Shown: one piece after another, positions 1-11,225 of the stretch
Layout: every line of letters begins with the position of its first letter
Numbering within the stretch: the stretch's first letter is position 1
Assembly: GCA_900155495.1 (NCBI GenBank)
Contig: FTLJ01000307.1
Span: 124,001-188,000 of the forward strand
Source: Porogramme epimiltina
Taxonomy: Eukaryota; Basidiomycota; Agaricomycetes; Polyporales; Polyporaceae
DNA length: 64,000 nt
Direction: 5' to 3'
Program-made: the position numbers and the translations under genes
The notes under the pieces: model-generated
Database searches by the model: none
Seen by the model: only the letters and a program-made list of their open reading frames with translations
What the model was told of the DNA's origin: nothing

Positions 1-3000
1 TTTCTGTTTCGCATAGAACGCGAACAAGTCTGCGATGTGCGCCTCCAAGCCTTGTCGCTCCCTCTGAAGCCGGGTCACCTCTTGCGTCATTAGCATGACC
101 TCCCGCGTGAGCTCCTTCTTGAACTCTTCGACATGAACTATTATCAACGCATGTTTTAGTGTGGGCGTGAGGACGAGAAACCCGCTAATGCGTACTTTGA
201 ACGTTAATGGCCGTCGCTTCCTTCATAGCCTCCACGAAGCGCAGCCTCTCTCCTCGTATATCGTTGGATAATTCTGGCACCCGCCGTTAACGGATATGAA
301 AATGCCAAATATTGCCCACGCACCTGTAGCAAGCGCCCTCAACATCCTCTCCTGGTCTTGCCGCTGTTGGTCAATCATTCCAAACACAGATTCTGTGGCT
401 GCATTACGGCCTCTCGTCAGTCGGCCCCTATAGAAGCACAAGCCGAGGTACGTACTCAACGCGCTCCGAGCCTCCGCATTGCGCCGCATGTCCTCCTGTA
501 CCGCGGCGATCAGGCCATTCACCACAGAATGCATGTCCGCGTTGCTCTGTTCTCGCTCCTTGTTCTCGACTAGAAGCCGTCGGACGTCGTGGAGTAAGCC
601 GCTGCCGCTCCCTTTCTGATCTCCGCCATTCCCCTCTTCGTTTCCGCCTTCAGCGCCGTCTTGAGGGGCATCTTGGAGCTCAGGGATAGGGCCGAGGTCT
701 TTGCACAGCTGCTGGACCCCGGCAGCCACGCCTTCGATCTGGCTTGTGCCGTGTTTCACGAACGCCTCGAGCCACTGTAGGGCGGCCTGTGTCAGCCGCG
801 AGTATATGATGGTTATACGCGCGGCGCTCACGTACCCCGTTCAGCTGGTTGAGATATCGGATGCTATCCGTTTGTTGCTCCATCTGTGTCACACGCTGCT
901 CTTCTGCGTCCTTAAGGATTGTCAGAACTTCCTCAATCTGGCCGTCCGATCAGCGCGCTGACATAGAGTTTAGGGATACGTGGAACGTACCCCTCCGGAA
1001 GCTCCTTCGCCACTTCCGGAATCTGATTCCGCGCCTGGGGCAGATTTAGCACCTGGACGTGCCTGCTTGGACAGTTCGACGAGAGCGTCCAGCTTTGTGT
1101 GGACTTCCGCCACTCCAGGCAGCTCAAGCCCCGAACCTGCGGTGCCATTGGAACCGCGTGTCCCCTCGATAGCAGCGCGGAGCCCCGAAATATTGTCGCT
1201 GATGTCTCCTTGAAGTTCTTCAAGTTTACGAAGGACGGTGGGGTCACCAGTGTCCCTGGATTCCGACAGGCGACGCAGCTCGCCGAGAACTTCGTCCACC
1301 TGGGTACGTATGCCGACGATGTTCGTGCTCTGCGTTGCCGACCGATTTTGCAGGGCCTGCACGCCGTCTTGAAGGTTCTCCAGTACGGGCTTGATGTTCT
1401 TGGTTGCACCCTCGGGAGCGTGGCTTCTCTTCGGCGGGGCAAGATTGGCCAAACGGATCTCCATCGTGGGCAGGCCCTCCACGCCCTCGTCCACAGAATA
1501 TCGCGAAGCAGGCGAGAATAGCCCCCCATCTGCCATCGGAAGATCGAGAAGGCGACTCCTTCCCCCACCACCCTTCTCCAGGTTCCCAGCCTTCGGTTCC
1601 GCCCTCATCGCGAAAAGTGCCGACCCCAGCGCCGACTCCCCAACTTCCGCGGGAGCCATGTATGCGTTCAAGATCGACCCCGTCGACGCCCCCGTGCCCG
1701 TCCTGCGCATCTCACTCCCCGCACGCCGTGCCAACGGGGACGTGGGCGTTGACGGGCGCGACTCCGAGCCGGCGCGCTCGATCTGTGCGAGGCGCTGCTT
1801 CACGACAGACCGCTGGCCGAGGTTGCGGATCGACGGGCTCGGCGCGCGGCTGGGGCTGCCGGGCGTCGAGCTCGGGGACAGGAACGATGAGCGTGTCGCG
1901 GTTGGGGTCTCTGGCGGGGGTGCGGGGAGGGAGGACAGGGCACGCTCGGTGAAGGAGAGCGTGCGCTGCTCGAGAGGAGGGCGGGTGCGTGCCGGCGTGG
2001 CCGGTGTTCCCCCATGGCGGTCGTGCTCTGGCACAGGCTTGTCCTGTGGGACCGGCGGGAGGTCGCGGGCGGACATGTACGACACCCGGGTGCGGGTCGC
2101 GGCTGGCTCTTGGGCTGGCTCCTCGGTGTATCCCGGGTCTGTCGTCAGCGTCGACATACGCGTGGGCGGATCCAGGAGCATCGACCGGACGCTCTCAGAC
2201 ACCGGCGTGCGCGCCGCCCGCTCCTCTTGCGCGTTCAACACTGCGTCCCTGCATCTCAACATCAGCCTCTTATGCCCACACCACACCCCCCACCGAACAC
2301 CCGGACGGCGCACTCACCAGATCGCGCTCACCCACGTCGCGCGCTCCGCGAGGTTCGCAGCCGCGAACCGCTCCCGTGCGCGGCCCTCGAACACGAGCTC
2401 GAACACGCGCCACTCGACGCCGCCGCCGCCGCCCGCGGGGAGCGCCGCGCGCTCGTCGGGCGCGAGGTCCGCCGGCGCGAGCGAGCGCACGTCCACGCAC
2501 GCCGCGAACGGCACGAGCCGCGGCGCGGGGTTGCCCCCCGCGGTCGTCCAGCGGAGGAGGACGTGCGTCGTGTGCAGCTGCGCCGCGCACGGCATCCACA
2601 CGCCCGGAAGCTCGCCGCCCCCGCCGGAGGAGGAGGAGGAGGAGGCGGGCGCGTGGCAGAGGTAGAGGAGCTCGCCGGCCTTGCCTGTGTGCGCGTCGAC
2701 GGGCGAGAGGCACACCGCGCGCACGTCGTCGCCGGCTGTGGCTCTCACGTCCGCGCGCTGGGGGATCTGCAGGCGCAGGCTGAGGGCGGCCGCGCTCGCC
2801 CGGTTCGGTGGTGAGGGCGACGGCGGGTCCTCCGTGCCCGGCTCCGTGCGCTCGCGCACCTGCATCATCAGGGTCGGTGGTGGGGGCGCGGGCGGCTTGG
2901 TCTTCTTGAACACCGCGAGGAGGTTGCGGAACGACTGGCGGATCGGGGAGCGGCCCTTCCCGGGGCTTTTGTCGCGCCCCTCGCGGGACGCGCCCCCCGC

Positions 3001-3381
3001 TTGGTCGGGGCCATGGCCCGCGCTCCTGCTCGCCGCTCTGTGGCTGGACTGGCGCGCGGGGGGCGCGCGGGCGTCGCCCATCGCCTCGAAGCGGCCGATG
3101 AGCTCCTTCGTGGTCCCGCGCCGGCCGAGCATCGCGCCTCCGCTCCCGGCGCCGCGAGGTGGTTCTTGGGGCTGCGCGAAGTACGACTCCGGCCGGGAGG
3201 CGCGGGGGCCGCGCGCCCGGACCACAGGGACGTCGTCGAGACCTGGTTGCGCCCTCGACTTCCCATGTCGTGAGGGGTGATGCCACTCGTCTTCGGGCGT
3301 GTCGAGGGGGATTGTGGAGTCCGTTGCTGTGCTCCCCCTTGTGAGTGGTGGGGAGCGCGGGGGCGGCGACAGCAGCGACAT
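1..3381 (-). CDS. PH-like domain and coiled-coil protein, 3' end outside the window
   Basis: Six exons on the minus strand keep frame: 3381-2318, 2248-991, 937-836, 786-324, 273-196 and 137-1, all with GT..AG introns (donors GTGAGTG, GTACGT, GTACGT, GTGCGT, GTACGC). The protein is at least 970 residues long and continues past position 1. The N-terminal ~170 residues are basic and Pro/Ser-rich. Residues ~190-360 resemble a PH fold that ends in the typical Trp-containing helix (WVSAIW, continued as DAVLNAQEE across the first intron). A Ser/Pro-rich linker follows, and from ~residue 620 onward come long heptad-like helices rich in Glu, Gln, Leu and Arg. A scaffold or membrane/cortex-binding role is inferred from this architecture only; no enzyme motif is visible. 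The start at 3381 is the first Met of the open frame. The splice model is well supported by frame and by the continuous coiled coil; the family assignment is moderate. Confidence 0.72.
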
Positions 3382-5074
3382 GCGATGCGCTAGTTTGGGC
3401 GGATTCTTGCAGCGGACGCGGGGTGGGAGCGGGTATAACGCCCGCGGGCTGTGTACGCCCTGCGCAACGTGAGGCTGGCGAGGTCAGCCTCCGACTGTCC
3501 TCTCTCCTTTCCACCGGAACCTATGGGATTTGTTGAAATACGGTATGTCTTTACACTTCTTGGGTGGGGCTTGCATACGTGGGAGCAACCCTCGTAGCAA
3601 GTTTCATCGCAGCGCGGAATTTCCTCTCCGCGCTGGTGTTCCCACCTTACAGACAAGTCCACTGAAATGCCTCCTTCCTCCAGCGTCGCCTTCGCCAGGG
3701 CACCGGTGAGAGCGCTGAAGCATCTTTAGAAACTTTGCGGGGCCGGCGGCTGACTGGTCCTATGACGTCAGTCGTTCCCCCCGCCGCTTTCCAACCACTG
3801 GCATGCGGTGCACCCAGGCACCGTGTCCAAAAGGCATTGGCCCCCGCTAGCGCTGCAGCGCTATGCAGTCTCTAACGACTCGCACGTGTCGGCGAGCCTG
3901 TCCACCGTGGAACCCCCACGCGCCAGGGCCCAGCGGTACATCAACACCCCCGCACAACTTACGCTCACGTTCACATCCGCCGGACACCGACCAACGCCTC
4001 GCCCGACTTTGCCCGCGCGCCCGACAAGAAGGAGCCCGGGCCCACAAACCGTAACTCTAACTCGAGCGCGGTGGGGGGCTCCGGCAACGCACAGGTCCCC
4101 GGGCGCTGCACCGCTGCGAGGCCGTGCGCCCGAGGCACGGTCGATTTTGACTTCAAGTTCAGGGGGCGGGGCTCCATCTGCGGTGCGGTGCGCGCAGTAG
4201 CTTGAAGTGCCAAGCGCGACGTACACACGTCATCGAGGCACGCCGTCAGACGGTACATGCACGGTACACCGAGCACACACGGAACAGCGACGCGCTAGGT
4301 GTCTAGGCGCGGCGCAGCGTAGATCGTATCGCGCGTCAGGACTGACCAACGAGTAACTTTAGCTGCCGAGTTGGGCGGTGCGAATTCGTTGCGGGGTGCT
4401 CCACCCGTTAAAGCCCTATGACGGCTCTAGATGCCACAGTCGTCTATGTAGTGAGCAAAATTCGTACTATCATGGCACATGAAATACTATAGAAGTTCTG
4501 CAGCACGGATTCGACAATACCAGTTCGACTTCCTCGGTAAGCGGGCGAGAACCGCCACTGTGTGACATCTGGTATTCTGCCTCCCCAGTTCACTTCCCCC
4601 ATCCGGCGCGTAGCAATACGACGTTGCAAGCAAGTTGCCCAGGTAGCGGTCACCATCCAGTGACAGCGTCGGCGCCCGGAGGCCTGCGTGGAATTCGCCT
4701 TTGAAAAGGAGCCGAAGACGGCCTACGCCAAGTCGCGTTGGGGAACGTTAGAGTGCTCGCGCCGGGGTCGCGGTTGTGGAGGAGGCGTATAGAAAGCGGC
4801 TGAGGCTCAGAAAGGATCAGTCACCGTGCCAAGCTCTGCGCGCGCCCGCTCTGCTTCCCGGCCAAACTAACACCACAAGGTCGACCTCCTCTTCGACCTC
4901 AGCCCGTCGAGTGCGGAAAGGGAAATACCATTCGCGGGTGTTCGATACAACAGCGCGCCGAGGATGCTGCAAGAGAAGCCGTCTCGATCTCCCCTAGAAA
5001 CATAGTAGTGATACAGTGCAATATACACTATGATACATGTTGTGCCTTCTTCGATGCAATCCGCGCATTCGATA
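3382..5074. other. Intergenic region
   Basis: No convincing gene. It holds the upstream region of the PH-domain gene, one copy of a degenerate inverted repeat (3757-4260), and unremarkable sequence downstream of the BLI-3-like gene. Open frames here are short and show no family motif. Confidence 0.5.
3757..4260 (+). repeat. Degenerate inverted repeat, left copy
   Basis: Collinear similarity with the reverse complement of about 9150-9581. Shared landmarks in order: a CRE-like TATGACGTCA, a GCATGCGGTGCACC-type block, a CTCTAACGACTCGCAC block, a CCGTGGAACCCCCA block, CACGTTCACATCCGCCG, and CCCACAAACCGTAACT. Short translated stretches are also alike (TFTSA, PQTVTL), but no shared intact frame covers the whole element. 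It may be a decayed gene pair or a noncoding repeat; I cannot decide. Confidence 0.6.
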
Positions 5075-6018
5075 TCACTCCTGCCCAAGCCCCCGCACCG
5101 CCGCGATCTGCCCACAGAAGCCCGTCAGCCAACGCGGGACACCGCACCCTCAGAGGAAAGAAAGGGAGGAAGGAAGGAAGGCCCGCGGAGACGCACCTCG
5201 TCGCTCGTGATCGTCCTAATCTCGCCAGGGGCCGCCGCGCGCCCGGTGACGGCGCCGACGGCGACTTCGAGCGCGCGCCCGACGGCGCCGCGCGTCGCGA
5301 GCCAGTAGCGGACCTCGTCGGGGACGACCTCGATGAGCGCGACGCGCGGGTCGTGCTGGTCGCCCTTGTGCACGCCGTCGCCGAGGTCGCCGAACCACGC
5401 TGCCGTCCTGCATGGGTGTGTGTGCGCGCGCGTCAGTTGGTTTCTATGGGCACGGCGGGCGGGCGGCGAGGGAGGGGAGAAGGGAAGCGGGGGTGAAAGG
5501 GAAGTGCGGGGAGGAAAGCGACGAACGGGAAAGGGGAAGGGAAGATAGAGAATGGGGAAGGGAGAAGAGAGGGACGCACGTGGCGCTCCAGTGCTTCGCA
5601 ATCTGGTCCTTATCCTGCGAGACCTTCGCGGTGCCGGCAAACGAGGCCCAGTTCGTGCTTTTCTCGTCGTAAAATGAGACATTGACGTGCGCGTCGTTCT
5701 CGAGCTCGTCGAACTTGTGCGATGCGCGGTTCGCGATGAACACGAGTGAAAGCTGTGTTTGGGACACCGCTGTGCGCAGCACGCCGCGTGAGCGTGAGCG
5801 TAGCCCGGAGAGCAGACAAGGAAGGAGGGGGGCTTACGGCCTGCGGGGGCCATCGCGCGGGAGTGGAAGGCGCCACTTGGGGAACGGGTGGTGAGCATGC
5901 CCGTTTTGACCGCATTGATGATCGCGTGGAGGCCCTCGATCTTCTCTTGTGGGGAGAGCTTGCTGCTCTCCGCCTCCGCCTTGGCCGTGTACGGGTCGAG
6001 TTCTTTGTTCGTGGACAT
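5075..6018 (-). CDS. BLI-3-like pyridoxamine 5'-phosphate oxidase-fold protein
   Basis: Four exons (6018-5838, 5769-5580, 5407-5197, 5107-5075) give a 204-residue protein, the usual length of the fungal BLI-3 / general-stress-protein-26 family. Recognisable parts are the N-terminal helix ending in KIEGLHAIINAVKTGMLTTR, a flavin-binding split-barrel strand (QLSLVFIANRASHKFDEL), the stretch VNVSFYDEKSTNWASFAG, and the family-typical AAWFGDLGDGVHKGDQHDPR followed by VALIEVVPDEVRYW. Members bind FMN or a related cofactor; the substrate is unknown. BLI-3 of Neurospora was found as a blue-light-induced transcript, so light or stress control is possible but not shown here. The last exon codes only ten residues. 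A TATA-rich stretch lies 55-75 bp upstream of the start. Confidence 0.88.
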
Positions 6019-6073
6019 GGTGATACTGTTGAGTGATGGGTGGAGAAGAGGTGAGACGCCACCCTCGGAGGTG

Positions 6074-6090
6074 TGTATATATGCATATAT
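6074..6090 (-). promoter_or_regulatory. TATA-rich core promoter of the BLI-3-like gene
   Basis: The alternating TA stretch TATATATGCATATAT lies about 60 bp upstream of the ATG at 6018 on the minus strand, in otherwise GC-rich DNA. Function is inferred from position and composition. Confidence 0.45.
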
Positions 6091-7298
6091 GCGCTGGGAG
6101 ATCTTGGAGGGGGTCTTGGAGAGCTCTGACGGAGGCTGTGACATCATGGCACGATTGCTCCCTCGGCGTCCTGTGGATCGGCCCAGAGCGAGGTGCCATC
6201 TGAGCTGGTGACAGCCCCGTGGTGTACTCGTCGATCCACACCCCAATGTGCGGCGGAGAACATAGGGGTAGACCGAACCCACACTGGGCGAGGCGGTGGT
6301 TACGTTACGACGTGGATGAACAGTCGAACGGTTCTAGAGCGGGCCCCAGCGACACAGGGACAGCATGCTGAGTATAAATCAAGTCAAGGCAGTCGAGCCC
6401 CGTGATAGAAGTAGTTAGAAAATCAAGCAGCGCAGTTAGAGCAGTGGCGCGTATATGCATGTCTGCGTGCATCAGCAGAATTTTGACGTCATAAATGGCC
6501 CTCACGACCACAGACCCCGTCTCATTCCTACTACTTCCTGCTCGAGAGCCGGGAATTAGTAGGAATTAGGAGGCATTAGTAGTCGCAATTAAGCGGCCTC
6601 AACGCGCACGAAAGCCAAGACGGAGGTTGTAAAGTGAGCACCCTCCCGATGACTCAGTCACGAATCTTGGGGCTGTGCGGAAGCTATTTGCGGGAGAACG
6701 GACGCGGGCGTGTGCGTAGCCAGCCACAGTATCATAAGATGGATGGGTTGCACTGTGGACGGGCGGGGATTGCAGCCGGGCGAGCAACGAGGGCACCGTC
6801 GAGGTGGGGCTAACCGACGGAACGCCATTAGGAGGCGGGCAAAGGTGGCGCGGGTGAAGACGAGGTGAAGGCGAAGTGAAGGCGCCACCTCACGGCAACC
6901 ACGGAAACAGCCGGGGGGAGGGCATGGCCGCGTTCGGAAGGTCGCTGGCCCCGGGCGCCCATGCGCGTTGTTTGGTTGGGGCCAGGTTGGCAACGGGCGT
7001 CAAGGGGCCGCAGAACATGGGCGGCAAGGGGCAGTTGCCCGTTCGACTCGCTTGTTCGGAGTTTGTTCCCGTCCATATATCCCTCCACCCGCCTCGCCCT
7101 CGCCCCATCTCTTCTTCTCTACTCCTGCACGCCCCTCCCCAGTGCAAAAACACGCCTTCCGGCACCGCCCTCTCCCCCACTTGTACTTCATCATCCCTCT
7201 CCACGACCCTCACGCTCTGCAAAATATTCATAACGCCCATCTACTAGTGCACTCCCCCAACTCACCCGCACTCACGACCCCATCCGCCAACCCGAACC
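6091..7298. other. Intergenic region between divergent genes
   Basis: Promoter space for the BLI-3-like gene (minus) and the Ser/Pro-rich gene (plus). A short AT-rich patch with repeated ATTAGTAG/AATTAGGA units lies near 6550-6590, and a CT-rich leader runs from about 7080 to the start at 7299. No gene is supported. Confidence 0.45.
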
Positions 7299-8183
7299 AT
7301 GGCCACGTTCTACTCCTCCTCCTTCTCATCCGGCCTCCTCGCAAATGAGATCCCCCACGTCCCCTCCCCGAGATCCGGCTCGCCCTCCACGCCCCGCTCC
7401 ACCCCCCGCGCCACGCCCTCCTCGCTCGCGCCCATCGACACGACCCCCACGGGCCCCACCCAGTCCTCCATGGACGTCGTGCCCGAGGACTCGAGCCTCC
7501 CCACGATCGCCGTCGCGTCCTCGGACGACCGCCCGCGCCTCCGCCGCCGCCGCTCCTCGCTCGCAGACTCCGTCTCGCCCCTCGCGGCGCTCAAGACGTC
7601 CGGCCCCGTGCGCAGCGCGGCCGCGTCCGTCCAGCGCAGCCTGCGCGCGCGCTCCGGCAGCGACGCGAGCATCATCTCCCTCGCCGCCGTCTTTGCCGCA
7701 CCCGAGCCCGCGCCTGCGCCCTCTGCGAAGCCCGTGGGGATCGTGGGCCGCCTGCGCAGTGGGAGCGTTGGGACCGCACTACGGTGAGTTCACGTTCCCT
7801 GCTCTGCCCCCCTCTCCTTATTCCCGCCTTCTGTGGCCACTATAAGCTGATGAGCCCCCCTTCCCCCCAGGCCCCGCCGCGGTCTGCGCCGCATCGTCCC
7901 CGGCGTCCCCGCGCTGCCACCACCGACGTCGCCCCTCCCCGAGGTCCCGCCCGTGCCCCTGCTCCCCGCGGGTGCGTCCGCTGCTCGGCGGCCGCTCACC
8001 CGCCGCATGCACGCGCTCGACAACTTTGGGCGTGCGGGCGGCGCCGTGGAAGACGCGTGCGCGCACGCCCTGCCCGTGCCACACCGCCGCGGCGGGTCCG
8101 AGAACGCGATGCAGGTCGACTACCCGAGCCCCGTCGACGGCGCCGCGTTCGAGTGGGCGCGGCCGTCCGCTGCGCAGCACTGA
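7299..8183 (+). CDS. Unknown Ser/Pro/Arg-rich protein, 265 residues
   Basis: Two exons, 7299-7783 and 7871-8183, joined in frame by an 87-nt GT..AG intron. The product is 265 residues, very rich in Ser, Pro, Ala and Arg, without signal peptide or membrane segment. Several SP/TP sites precede a basic cluster (RLRRRRSSLAD), so it is a plausible phosphoprotein. The C-terminal half contains a less biased stretch (RRPLTRRMHALDNFGRAG) that is the best candidate for a conserved core. I do not recognise a family. The start follows a CT-rich leader with good context (ACCATGGCC). It lies between the two inverted copies of the repeat at 3757 and 9150. Confidence 0.68.
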
Positions 8184-9149
8184 GCGGCGCGCCCTCCGTA
8201 CGTGTGTGCGCGCGCGCGCTCGAAGAAAAGAATGCTCGACACCACATCTCGGGGCTCGTTTGAGGCCCGCTCTTTCTGTGTGTACATAGCGGCGGTGCTC
8301 CCGCGGGGCACCGGCCGTTCTTGAGCCTCGGACGGCGGCGCGCGGAGCGACGCTGCCGCTTGCGCGGACGCGCGTGCTCGCCGTGACGACGGCGGATGCG
8401 CGCGCGTTTCTGCGGTTCCTGTCCTTACCCGGTCTCCTTTTTCTCGTTCCGTCTTCCGTCTTAGACTGTATTTGCTCTCTCTCGCGCCTCCGTTGTTGCA
8501 TATAACCCCACGTCCCGCGCTCTCTCGCTGTTAATCCTAATATTCGCGCTCCGTCTCCGCACCGACGTTAGATACGTACGTACACCCGACTCTGACTCTG
8601 ACTCTGACTCTGCCCCGCGTCTCGTCTCATCTCTACCTTACTGTATACTCCCTTCACCCCGCTGCGGCCGCGGCGCGCTCCTCTCCACACGCATATATCT
8701 ATATCGATCTCCCATCGTACACGCCGCCCAGACTTTACCCTACGTTCGCCCCCCGCGGCAGTGCAGATATTTTCAGCCTTCATGAGCCCTGTTTCTCCGC
8801 GCACGTGTGCGCACATACATCTACCTTAGCCGTTCCCGTACGTATTCCCGCTCGTGCGATGCACGAGCGCGGTGCCGAGCCACGCTGTCAATGACGATGC
8901 TTTTCACGCCCCCCAACGTGGTCCGAGTGTGCGACGCGCGTGCGGTGCGGTTCCCGCGAGGCTGGCTGGCTGGCTGGCTGATTCGAGAGCCGGATCACGA
9001 CGCACCGCCTGGGAGCCCGCGAGTCGCTGTTCCGCACCGGATGCATATGACGGTGTGTACGTCCCCTCGCTGCTGTGCGTAAGTACGTAGTGACGGGGTC
9101 CGGTGTTCAAAGTTTTGCACGCACTGCAGATGGGGCCCCACTGGCACAC
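8184..9149. other. Intergenic, CT-rich 3' region
   Basis: The first ~450 bp is pyrimidine-rich, TATA-containing sequence that could be the 3' UTR and downstream region of the Ser/Pro-rich gene. A short GGCT tandem run lies near 8962-8980. No gene is supported. Confidence 0.4.
8588..8611. repeat. Hexanucleotide microsatellite (GACTCT)4
   Basis: Four perfect tandem GACTCT units downstream of the 265-residue gene. No function is implied. Confidence 0.85.
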
Positions 9150-9581
9150 CCTCGTGTCAACGTGCGCCGTACTTACTTACTAGAAGCTCACGCAGCGCAC
9201 GGCCTCGTGCGCATGCGCAGCGGTGCGGTGCGGACGTGACGCTGCGCCCCGGGGGAGCTGTGCGTCGCCGGGGGGCCCCACCGCGCTCGCCGCTCTGGCT
9301 AAAGTTACGGTTTGTGGGTGCTCCCCACGTAGGGCGCGTGCGCAAAGCCCGGGGGCGATGCGCTGGTCGGCGGACGTGAACGTCACGGTGTTGAATGTGG
9401 GTTGTGCGGACATGTTAATGCGCTGCTGGTACATATGGGGGTTTCACGGTGTACAGGCGCTCCGACTCGTGCGAGCCGTTAGAGAGCTTGGGAGGACGTG
9501 GCGCTTCGACGCGCCGATGTCTTCTGGTGGACCGCATACCGGAGATTGGAGGGTTGGGCTGGGGAGCGGTTGACGTCATAG
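9150..9581 (-). repeat. Degenerate inverted repeat, right copy
   Basis: The reverse complement of this stretch matches 3757-4260 in order, with many substitutions and small gaps, including a TGACGTCA palindrome at the outer end. The two copies face each other and bracket the BLI-3-like and 265-residue genes (about 5 kb). Confidence 0.6.
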
Positions 9582-9639
9582 GAGCTAGCCGCCCTGACAA
9601 GCTGCAGGGGCTTCAGCGCTTTGATAGTGAGAGAAAGTG

Positions 9640-11225
9640 CTCCGTGTGAAGCAGTGCCATTCAATGAGTGGGCTATGTATACGAGGAGCTCCACCTCGGC
9701 GTGTATCCCCTCCGCGGGCGCTACCAGGGCACGATCTCGCCCTTGTAGTTAAAGAACTTGCCGGTGTCCATGAGATCGAGCGATTCGACGACCTTGAGTA
9801 TCCCGCTGACCCCGACCGACACGGGAAGTTCGGCGCCGGATCCGCCCATATCTGTGCCGAGTTTCGTGAGCCCTTTGGGACGTGGAGGCTATGGGACTCG
9901 GGAGGAGTACGCGTACCTGTTTGCAGCCACCCGGGACACATCGATATGGTCACGATATCCGGACGCGCTATCGCCTGTTTGCACGTCTAGAAGGTCAAAA
10001 AAGGGTGTGATTGTCAGCCGTGCTCCTGCGTTGGGAATCTCAACGTTTAACGCACAAACATGTTCAGCGCGCTTTTCGCCGCCGCATACGACGCCTGTCC
10101 CGCGCCGTTGGTCGAGGTGATGCTCCCGAGGGTGCTCGAGATGTTGACGACCGTGCGCTTGTCGCCGCGCTCTATGAGCGGGAGGAACGCCTGCGTGACG
10201 TACACGGGCCCGAGCGCGTTCGCGCGGAAGACGCGCGCCGATGCGTCCATGTCGAAGTCGGTGGCGGTGTCTTGGATGAGCTGGGTGGGTGGATGGGAGT
10301 GCGCGCACGTTAGTTGACAGGTGCATAGCATAGCAATGGAGGGGAAGGAAGACGTACGATGCCGGCATTGTTCACGAGGTAGTCGATGCCGTGTTCTGAG
10401 TTCTCGAGGAGCGTGCGAGTGGCATCGGCGGCTGCGCGGATGGACTCGGGGTCTGTCACGTCGAGCTGGACCGTGTGCAGAGTGCCTGGGGCGTTGTCTG
10501 CGAGGGCACGGAGAGAGGACGTTTTGGCGAGGTCCCGGCATGCTGCGATGACGGTGTTCGACGGGGTCTGCAACAACTGTTCGACGAAGGCAAGGCCAAT
10601 GCCGCGGTTGGCACTGTGGAAGTCGGGCGTTCAGCGAATCGTATTGGAGGGATTATGATGAGATGTAGATACCCTGTGATAAGCCACACGGATCCTTTCG
10701 TAGTGGACATGGTTGAGGAAGATGCGGAGGTTACGGTTTATGGGTGTACTACTGTGTAGATAGACAACCTACGTCTCGCCGACTATAAATGCGCGGCACA
10801 TTCCTGAGCTGTCAGAGAGCTGATGATGTTGGAGGGAAAACACTCTCACCTAGAGGGTAGTCTGACCTAAACCACACTACGAAAGGAACGGGGACGTGAC
10901 CGAGACATCCTGTTGCCGATTCAATGCGTTAGCCAGACAGCGGCACCCGAGTGGACGCCGGGTAACATGGCCGAGAGACTCACCCACAAGCTCAGCGGAG
11001 GCGCGGTGGGTCGGGGCGGCGGCGATTACTTACATATAGGTGAGCTTTTGACACCAATCGGTAAGCCGAATCGGAAATGGCGAATGAGCGATTTGTCAGC
11101 AGGATTCTCGAGTTATAGGACGGGTAGCTGGACGGGCTTTCTGGTTCTCAATGCTCGCATTTCGGGCGTCTTAGACGTAAGCCCGGCGTCGGTGAACAGA
11201 AATGGCGCTAGGTAAAGCTCGGGGG
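9640..11225 (-). repeat. Segmental duplication, copy A (dehydrogenase and promoter)
   Basis: The whole block, from just past the stop codon of the dehydrogenase to about 500 bp upstream of its start, is similar to 57805-59360 in the opposite orientation. Landmarks in the shared upstream part include CGTTCCTTTCGTAG, GGTTTAGGTCAGA and TACCCTCTAGGT. Exons are clearly more conserved than introns. Confidence 0.85.
9721..10710 (-). CDS. Short-chain dehydrogenase/reductase (C-factor-like), copy A
   Basis: Five exons (10710-10673, 10613-10358, 10280-10056, 9986-9917, 9851-9721) give 239 residues, normal for a classical SDR. The NAD(P)-binding glycine motif TGANRGIG is at residues ~12-19 and is split by the first intron. 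LDVTD, NNAGI and the catalytic YAAAK (Tyr ~163, Lys ~167) follow in the expected order, then CPGWLQTDMGG. The family contains NAD(P)H-dependent oxidoreductases of the bacterial C-factor / sniffer type, cytosolic, with unknown substrate here. A near twin with identical exon lengths lies at 58302-59272 in the opposite orientation. Confidence 0.92.
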
